Below, piece by piece: positions 7,882 through 12,416 of a stretch of 12,416 bases of DNA; the stretch's first letter is position 1; each line of letters begins with the position of its first letter. Below the pieces are notes generated by a model. It saw nothing but the letters and a program-made list of their open reading frames with translations. It searched no databases and had not been told where the DNA came from. Source of the DNA: an uncultured Prevotella sp. (lineage in GTDB: Bacteria > Bacteroidota > Bacteroidia > Bacteroidales > Bacteroidaceae). Both the position numbers and the translations under genes were made by a program. The DNA lies in contig CAMPYS010000037.1 of NCBI GenBank assembly GCA_946998295.1, forward strand, positions 1 through 12,416, written 5' to 3'.

Positions 7882-8772
7882 ATGGAAATACAAAATATCA
7901 AGCAAATCTCTATCACAGATTATTTGCAGCAACAGGGTTATTCACCTGCACGAATACAAGGTATTCATTTTTGGTACTGCTCCCCACTACGTAACGAAAG
8001 AACACCATCATTCAAAGTAAATACAGAGCGCAACCAATGGTATGACTTTGGAACTGGCGAACATGGAGATATTATTGACCTTGTACGTACTTTACAGCAT
8101 TGTACCATGTACGAAGCCATTGACTTTCTAATCGGTTCAAAACAAATAGTGCATCAAGATTTTTCTTTTGGCGGTGAAAGAAAAACCTCTAAGCACAAAT
8201 TAGAAATCATATCTGTGCAATCACTTACCAATCCTTATTTGTTACGTTACATCGCAGAACGAGGAATTTCTCCCAACACCGCCAATAGATTCTGTTCTGA
8301 AATTCGATACAATAATACCAATCGGACATACTATGCCATTGAATTTGCAAACGATGCTGGCGGTTGGGAAATTCGTAGTCCTTATTTCAAAGGCTGCATT
8401 GCTCCAAAAGCGATTACAACTATTAGTAAAGGCACAGACGTTTTACAAATCTTTGAAGGGTTTATGGATTTTCTTTCGTGGCAAACGCTAAATCCATCTT
8501 CAGCTTGCGATACCATAATTCTTAATTCTCTGGCTCTTTTGCCACGCATTCCAGAGAAGATAAAAGGCTACAAGCAAGTTGAGAGTTTTCTGGACAATGA
8601 TGAAGCAGGGCGAAAATCGTTTGAATTTTTGAAGCATTTTTACCCATCTATCATAGACGGTTCTGTTCGCTATCGAACTTACAAAGATCTCAACGAATGG
8701 CTTGTATCTCTGTACAAAGTGCAAGAAAATCAACCTTCGTTACTGACTATGAAACGTGGCATCAGAAGATAG
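7882..8772 (+). CDS. Toprim-domain primase-like protein
   Basis: A 296-residue DnaG-like protein. The N-terminal region follows the CHC2 zinc-finger pattern of primases (YCSPLRNERTPSF at residues 32-44, then WYDFGTGEHGDIIDLV), but of the usual zinc ligands only Cys33 is obvious, so the fold may be kept without metal. A Toprim domain follows with the acidic signatures FEGFMDFLSW (Glu192) and FLDNDEAG (Asp238 and Asp240). It would lay primers on single-stranded DNA after transfer or excision. It belongs to the backbone set together with the ATPase, MobC and the relaxase. The ATG follows an A-rich leader. It is short compared with chromosomal DnaG because no helicase-binding domain is present, which is usual for element-borne versions. 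Confidence 0.82.
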   Translation: MEIQNIKQISITDYLQQQGYSPARIQGIHFWYCSPLRNERTPSFKVNTERNQWYDFGTGEHGDIIDLVRTLQHCTMYEAIDFLIGSKQIVHQDFSFGGERKTSKHKLEIISVQSLTNPYLLRYIAERGISPNTANRFCSEIRYNNTNRTYYAIEFANDAGGWEIRSPYFKGCIAPKAITTISKGTDVLQIFEGFMDFLSWQTLNPSSACDTIILNSLALLPRIPEKIKGYKQVESFLDNDEAGRKSFEFLKHFYPSIIDGSVRYRTYKDLNEWLVSLYKVQENQPSLLTMKRGIRR

Positions 8773-8781
8773 TGTTTATCC

Positions 8782-8827
8782 GGGAAGCAAGTTTGTGTTT
8801 TGAGTATCTCAAAACCTACTTGCTCCC
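8782..8827. other. Probable origin of transfer (oriT) inverted repeat
   Basis: A strong two-part inverted repeat lies between the primase stop and mobC. The outer arms are GGGAAGCAAGT (8782-8792) and ACTTGCTCCC (8818-8827), paired except for one bulged A. The inner arms are GTTTTGAG (8797-8804) and CTCAAAAC (8808-8815), perfect with a 3-base loop. Nested inverted repeats directly upstream of mobC and relaxase genes are the usual form of oriT in mobilizable elements. A further small repeat (TGGGA...TCCCA) follows at about 8834-8851. A rho-independent terminator is less likely because no T-run follows. The exact nic site cannot be placed. Confidence 0.6.
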
Positions 8828-8875
8828 ACCATATGGGAGGTGAAAATCCCATTGGTCTCATCATAAAAATAAAAA

Positions 8876-9223
8876 ATGGAACAGAAAAACAAAGGTGGGC
8901 GCCCCACCAAGACATTATCAGAGAAACGGAAATATCAAGTACTTCTTCGACTCAATACGATGGAGTATTACACCCTGTTGGGCAAAGCACGTGAAGCCTC
9001 CATTACTCGCACCGAGTTTTTACGTAGGCTCATTGCAAAAGCAGAAGTTAAAGCGCGTATCAAACCCGAAGAGATGCAACTTATCCGCACGGTATCAGGC
9101 ATGGCTAACAACCTTAATCAGATTGCCCATCGACTCAATGCTTTCGGAATCTCTTCACTCAATGAAGATTTGAATGCGCTGAAACAACTTATTCACGAAC
9201 TCATGAAACGATTGAAACCATGA
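8876..9223 (+). CDS. mobC: MobC-like relaxosome protein
   Basis: A 115-residue basic protein resembling bacterial mobilization protein MobC. It begins with a basic GGRPTKTLSEKRK segment, then a ribbon-helix-helix-like region (YQVLLRLNTMEYYTLLGKAR, with RTEFLRRLI after it). The C-terminal half contains the MobC hallmark SGMANNLNQIAHRLNAFG. It should bind oriT and help the relaxase open and nick the DNA. Its stop overlaps the relaxase start as ATGA, so the two are translationally coupled, and the candidate oriT lies about 50 bases upstream. Confidence 0.85.
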   Translation: MEQKNKGGRPTKTLSEKRKYQVLLRLNTMEYYTLLGKAREASITRTEFLRRLIAKAEVKARIKPEEMQLIRTVSGMANNLNQIAHRLNAFGISSLNEDLNALKQLIHELMKRLKP

Positions 9224-10143
9224 TAGCCAAAATTATTAAAGGAGCAGACTTCGGAGGTGTCATCAACTATATGCTCAGCAAACAGGAAGGAAAAGCTATG
9301 GTTTTGGCGAGTAATAACATAGGTTTTACCGACCAAAACCTATGCGTTCACGAGTTCGTTCTGCAAGCCTCCATGCGCCCGAACGTGCAGAAGCCTGTTT
9401 GCCACACGATACTCTCATTCTCAGCCAACGATGCCGATCGACTAACAGACGATGTGATGATAAAGATTGCCAATGAATATTCGGAGAAAATGGGCTACGG
9501 AGATACGCAGAGCCTTATCGTAAGGCACAGCGACCGCCAGTATCCGCATCTTCACATTTGCATCAATCGCATCGGAAATGATGGCAAGACCATCAGCGAC
9601 CGCAATGAGAAATACCGTTCCACAAAGATTTGCCGAGAGCTGACTGAACGCTATGGCTTGACCATTGGAAAGGGGAAGAATATGGTAAATCGCCACCGAC
9701 TGCGAGGCGAGGATAAGCTGTGCTATGAGATATTCGACGCCATCAAAACTGCATTGCTACACTCGAAAAATTGGAAAGACTTTGTCGCAGACTTAGAGAG
9801 GCAAGGCATTACCACTCGTTTCAAAACGAAAGGCAACACCGATGTTGTTCAAGGAATCATCTTTGAAAAAGACGGATGTAGTTTCAGTGGCTCAAAGATA
9901 GACCGAACGTGCTCTTTCTCTCGCCTCAATGCTGAGATAGAACAAAATTCTCACAAACAAGAGCAAATTAATCAACAAAACGAACCTATACATTCTGTAG
10001 ATGAAAGCTATTTCATTACCGACCTATCTGAAGCAATTAGTGAAGTGTTTTCTATGCCAACACCAAGTAATGGCGTAGATGTTGATGAGATCCGCTTCCA
10101 TAAGAAACTTCGCAATAGAGCTAATCGCAAACGTAGAATTTAA
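9220..10143 (+). CDS. mobA: MOBP-type relaxase
   Basis: A 307-residue relaxase/mobilization nuclease (family PF03432). The catalytic tyrosine is probably Tyr17 in FGGVINYML. The metal-binding motif is RHSDRQYPHLHICINRI, giving His103, Asp105, His110, His112 and Asn116, the H-x-D...H-x-H-x3-N pattern of MOBP enzymes. It nicks oriT, stays bound to the 5' end and leads the strand into the recipient with a conjugation machine supplied by another element, since none is encoded here. The C-terminal 60 residues are basic and low in conservation. All key residues are present, so the protein should be functional even though the integrase is not. Confidence 0.88.
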   Translation: MIAKIIKGADFGGVINYMLSKQEGKAMVLASNNIGFTDQNLCVHEFVLQASMRPNVQKPVCHTILSFSANDADRLTDDVMIKIANEYSEKMGYGDTQSLIVRHSDRQYPHLHICINRIGNDGKTISDRNEKYRSTKICRELTERYGLTIGKGKNMVNRHRLRGEDKLCYEIFDAIKTALLHSKNWKDFVADLERQGITTRFKTKGNTDVVQGIIFEKDGCSFSGSKIDRTCSFSRLNAEIEQNSHKQEQINQQNEPIHSVDESYFITDLSEAISEVFSMPTPSNGVDVDEIRFHKKLRNRANRKRRI

Positions 10144-10164
10144 TCACATCAAATTTATATCAGT

Positions 10165-10541
10165 ATGAATAACGAAGTAACACCTGTTCTCGATATGCTC
10201 GAGGAACTCAAACAAGACTGCAAAGCCATCAGTAAGGCACAGGTAGAACTGCGCACTACTATTGCAGAACAGCTATCTATTCCAAAGAGAGATAGTGTTA
10301 AAACACAAGAAACCGTGCAAATCCATCTCTCGAAAGAAACCCAAGCCAAAATCAAGGGATTGTAGACTTCGCCCATCTTGATAGCATATTTTTAACGCAT
10401 CGTAATCGCAAAGCCATTCAACAGATGCAACAGAAGGTTGTTGATTATGAGCAAGCCTTGCAAAGACAAGCCGAGTTATTGCTACAAGAGGATAAGATTA
10501 AGCAAGAACAAAGAGAACTAAAGAAGCATTTGAAGAAATAG
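10165..10541 (+). pseudogene. Small coiled-coil mobilization-associated gene broken by a frameshift
   Basis: The frame from ATG 10165 codes for 66 residues (MNNEVTPVLDMLEELKQDCK onward) ending at LSKETQAKIKGL and a TAG at 10363-10365. A second frame continues without a gap as VDFAHLDSIFLTHRNRKAIQ and a Gln/Lys-rich coiled coil to a TAG at 10539-10541. Restoring one G in the GGG run near 10356-10361 would join them as one protein of about 125 residues (KGIVDFAHLD). The gene follows the relaxase by about 20 bases and is probably a small accessory protein of the mobilization operon. A real mutation, a sequencing indel, or a programmed -1 shift are all possible; I see no canonical slippery heptamer, so the first two are favoured. 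Confidence 0.65.
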
Positions 10542-10593
10542 CAAACGTTTTAAGAAAATATTTAGTATTGTTAGAATACACATTAACTATCAG

Positions 10594-11160
10594 TTAAACC
10601 TTATGCAACAAAGGAACGTTACACAACTGATAATGGTCGTTAAGGACGGCACCATTTGAAAAGGTAGTCGTTCCTTGTTGTTCTGTGCCGTATGCGTCAT
10701 GGGCGTGACCAAAAAGATGAAATTTGGGTTTTACTTCCAACACTTTGTTTCTCAAAGATAGATTTCCCCAATGTATTCCGTTGGATTTGTCCAGTATCAT
10801 CACGGGTGGTTCATGTGTAATAAGTACGTCTACACCATGCGGTATGATGCTCTCTTGATGATTGTATGCCAAACCAAAGAATCTCACACCCTCGATTTCA
10901 CAGCCTCTGTCTTGCAAGAAATGGATATTATTGGGCAAGTCCTCTATGTTTTCAGCTTCCCATAAACATAGATCGTGATTGCCTGTGACAAAAATCTTAT
11001 GACGGTAGGGTTGTTCGATTAACCAGTTCAGAAAGTTGAGTGCCTCCTCTTCTGTACCCATATCAGTAAAGTCGCCACAATGCACCAAAACATCAGCTGT
11101 TGGCAAATTGGTCAGCAGCTGATGTCGATTGTGGGTATCTGAGATTTGAAGTATTGTCAT
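10594..11160 (-). CDS. Calcineurin-type metallophosphoesterase
   Basis: A 188-residue metallophosphoesterase with all the metal-binding motifs: SDTH (Asp8, His10), HCGDF (Asp30), GNHD (Asn61, His62), ITHEPP (His116) and GHAH (His152, His154). It is compact, without extra domains or a signal peptide, so it is cytoplasmic, and resembles the UPF0046/MPPED-like branch. It should hydrolyse a phosphodiester or phosphomonoester, possibly a nucleotide; the substrate cannot be read from sequence. It is the last gene of the right-hand minus-strand operon, starting 9 bp after the FtsZ-like gene stops, and converges with the mobilization genes. This suggests it acts with that gene, perhaps as part of a cargo system. 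Confidence 0.88.
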   Translation of the reverse strand: MTILQISDTHNRHQLLTNLPTADVLVHCGDFTDMGTEEEALNFLNWLIEQPYRHKIFVTGNHDLCLWEAENIEDLPNNIHFLQDRGCEIEGVRFFGLAYNHQESIIPHGVDVLITHEPPVMILDKSNGIHWGNLSLRNKVLEVKPKFHLFGHAHDAYGTEQQGTTTFSNGAVLNDHYQLCNVPLLHKV

Positions 11161-11169
11161 GTTAGGGCG

Positions 11170-11898
11170 CTATGGATTATCGGTATGCCATACAGGAGCT
11201 TTATCGAAGCCTACAATATATTCAGTGTGAGGATGACCATACTTAGGACTAATTTGCCAAATGATTTCTACATTATCTGGAAGTTGTTCCAAGAAAGAGG
11301 CTAACACATCCATATCCTCCTTTGCCCTGTCTGCTTCAAGGCTTTGCAACTCCAGCCCGAGCATAACAGTTCGAATATTATTATTGCTATAGGATATAGG
11401 ATAAATGGGCTGGTCTAACGAGAGGGCTGTTCCCGAAGTAATATATGTTGCTGTACGAGCACACATCCTAAAATCATTAAAATCCATACCAATGAGTCCA
11501 ACAGTTTCTATGAAATGATGGAAAAACAGCAGATAGTGCAGAATGTCTTCTTGTACTGTACTATCTTGTGAGGTAAGAATATTATAGAAATCCCATCTTT
11601 CCTTGAACAAATCATACTGTATACTAGAGTGCAGGTCTAGAATAAAAATGCTACCAACTATACCTTTATACTGTTTAATAAAAGAGTCTATTTCAGATAC
11701 ATATACTTCAGCATTGTCAGTGAAGACAAAAATAGCTAAGCATTGTTTGGAGTGTAGGTCGTCATTACAATTACATATATCTTTATAGGGCAGTTGCAGA
11801 CTGCTTAGTATATCTTTGGCTTTATCACCAAAACAATGATAAGCAACAAATTGCTGACATGATTCCCCAAAATCTAAGAGTTGCTTTAAGTCTTCCAT
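11170..11898 (-). CDS. Protein with a degenerate FtsZ/tubulin-like C-terminal domain
   Basis: A 242-residue protein without an obvious named family. Its second half follows the FtsZ C-terminal pattern by eye: GLIGMDFNDFR at residues 134-144 parallels the FtsZ segment GL-x-NVDFADVR, TYITSGTA at 151-158 parallels MGYAMMGSG, and RTVMLGLELQ...LPDNVEIIWQISPKYGHPHTEYIVGFD (176-232) parallels the closing strand-helix-strand segments of FtsZ. The N-terminal half shows alternating strands and helices, but I find neither the GGGTGTG tubulin signature nor the first glycine-rich loop, so GTP binding is unlikely. No signal peptide or membrane segment is seen. It sits between a gene of unknown function and the metallophosphoesterase, with gaps of 17 and 9 bp. 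The FtsZ relation is my inference and needs a profile search. Confidence 0.5.
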   Translation of the reverse strand: MEDLKQLLDFGESCQQFVAYHCFGDKAKDILSSLQLPYKDICNCNDDLHSKQCLAIFVFTDNAEVYVSEIDSFIKQYKGIVGSIFILDLHSSIQYDLFKERWDFYNILTSQDSTVQEDILHYLLFFHHFIETVGLIGMDFNDFRMCARTATYITSGTALSLDQPIYPISYSNNNIRTVMLGLELQSLEADRAKEDMDVLASFLEQLPDNVEIIWQISPKYGHPHTEYIVGFDKAPVWHTDNP

Positions 11899-11915
11899 TT
11901 ATTTCTTTCTAAATT

Positions 11916-12364
11916 TTAGTTTTTGAAATAAGTTTCTATTTCACTAATTTTCTTCTCTATCCACCTCAACACTTCTTCTTCTTTAATTGCTGGATATTGA
12001 GCGGGATTATGCCAGTTGTTATTTGCATTATCAGAAATCGAACTCCAACCATAAGGATAATTTTTGGTTGGTTCATCTGTAAAACAATCAAGTTTCTTTG
12101 AAGGCTGCTCATATCCATTTTTTGGAGAAATGCCAATCCACACTTTTCTCCAATAGGTTCTATCAGCAGTTTTAATGACGATTGCATAGGACTCATTTAA
12201 ATCTCGCCATAAAGCTCCATTGTCATCTGGATGTCGCTCAAACCCAATGTCCTTTAGCGGGTTGATAATATATTTTTCAATCAATGCATCTCCGATTTGT
12301 TTCGTTAACTGTAACAATTCTAAAGTAGCATCAATATATTTCTCATCAATGGCTTCATTAATAA
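11916..12364 (-). pseudogene. Gene of unknown function, 5' end removed by the right-hand inserted element
   Basis: An open frame enters from the inverted repeat and reads LINEAIDEKYIDATLELLQL, then LTKQIGDALIEKYIINPLKD and on to the stop at 11916. No ATG occurs in frame between the repeat and the coding body. The only candidate start is a TTG at 12317, so the original N-terminus was most likely cut off by the insertion. The remaining 149 or so residues are hydrophilic, with a helical start, a central part with YAIVIKTADRTYWRKVWIGI and an aromatic NYPYGWSSISDNANNNWHNP stretch, and a helical end (EEEVLRWIEKKISEIETYFK). I do not recognise the family. It would be the first gene of the operon with the FtsZ-like and metallophosphoesterase genes, 17 bp ahead of the former. 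Confidence 0.6.
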
Positions 12365-12416
12365 GGGGTGTTCTATAAATTAAGTTCCTGATAATCAGTA
12401 AAATACTTTGTTATTT
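12365..12416 (+). mobile_element. Right copy of 52-bp terminal inverted repeat, probable insertion-sequence end
   Basis: This is a perfect inverted match to 4-55, starting GGGGTGTTCTATAAATTAAG and running to the end of the window. It interrupts the reading frame of the gene ending at 11916. Both contig ends therefore run into the same end of the same element, as expected when an assembler stops at a multicopy insertion sequence. No transposase code is visible because the element's body is outside. Confidence 0.65.

Noticed and set aside
10583..10597. Hairpin TTAACT-ATC-AGTTAA as terminator between convergent genes
   Set aside because: The stem is six AT-rich pairs with no T-run on either strand, and it overlaps the metallophosphoesterase stop codon.
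1..12416. Circular plasmid or phage contig with overlapping ends
   Set aside because: The shared end sequence is inverted, not direct, so the ends cannot be joined into a circle.
4..12416. Site-specific invertible segment (phase switch) controlled by the integrase
   Set aside because: The only recombinase is truncated, and the breaks in both genes at the repeat edges are better explained by insertion-sequence ends.

Overview
The window looks like a complete draft contig from a Bacteroidota genome (Bacteroides, Parabacteroides or Prevotella type). Three things suggest this: starts preceded by A-rich leaders rather than Shine-Dalgarno sites, two matches to the Bacteroidota promoter pattern TAnnTTTG, and a gene set (tyrosine recombinase, AAA ATPase, Toprim primase, MobC, MOBP relaxase) typical of integrative mobilizable elements in that phylum. 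Species cannot be assigned from sequence alone.

Layout, left to right. Positions 4-55 and 12365-12416 are perfect 52-bp inverted copies of one sequence, and each interrupts a gene. The simplest reading is that the contig stops in two copies of the same insertion sequence. On the left is the N-terminal part of a tyrosine recombinase (minus strand), cut off before its catalytic domain. Upstream of it are repeated AATTGTAGCCA motifs that resemble recombinase arm-type sites. Next comes a tightly packed minus-strand operon read from 6420 to 684: a small Xre-type regulator, a DUF262-DUF1524 (GmrSD-like) nuclease, a second large DUF262 protein without the nuclease domain, and a RhuM-family protein. 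This is the best candidate for an uncharacterised defence system.

From 6728 to about 10541 the plus strand carries the mobilization and replication backbone: a RepA-like AAA ATPase, a non-coding stretch with four TTGGTCGGA-type repeats, a Toprim primase-like protein, a strong inverted repeat that probably marks oriT, MobC, a MOBP relaxase overlapping MobC by four bases, and a small coiled-coil gene broken by a frameshift.

The right end, 10594-12364, is a second minus-strand cargo operon: a gene of unknown function cut at its 5' end by the insertion sequence, a protein whose C-terminal half resembles the FtsZ/tubulin C-terminal domain but which lacks the GTP-binding glycine loops, and a calcineurin-type metallophosphoesterase. 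With both its integrase and this operon damaged, the element is probably unable to excise by itself, though it might still be mobilized if an integrase acts in trans.
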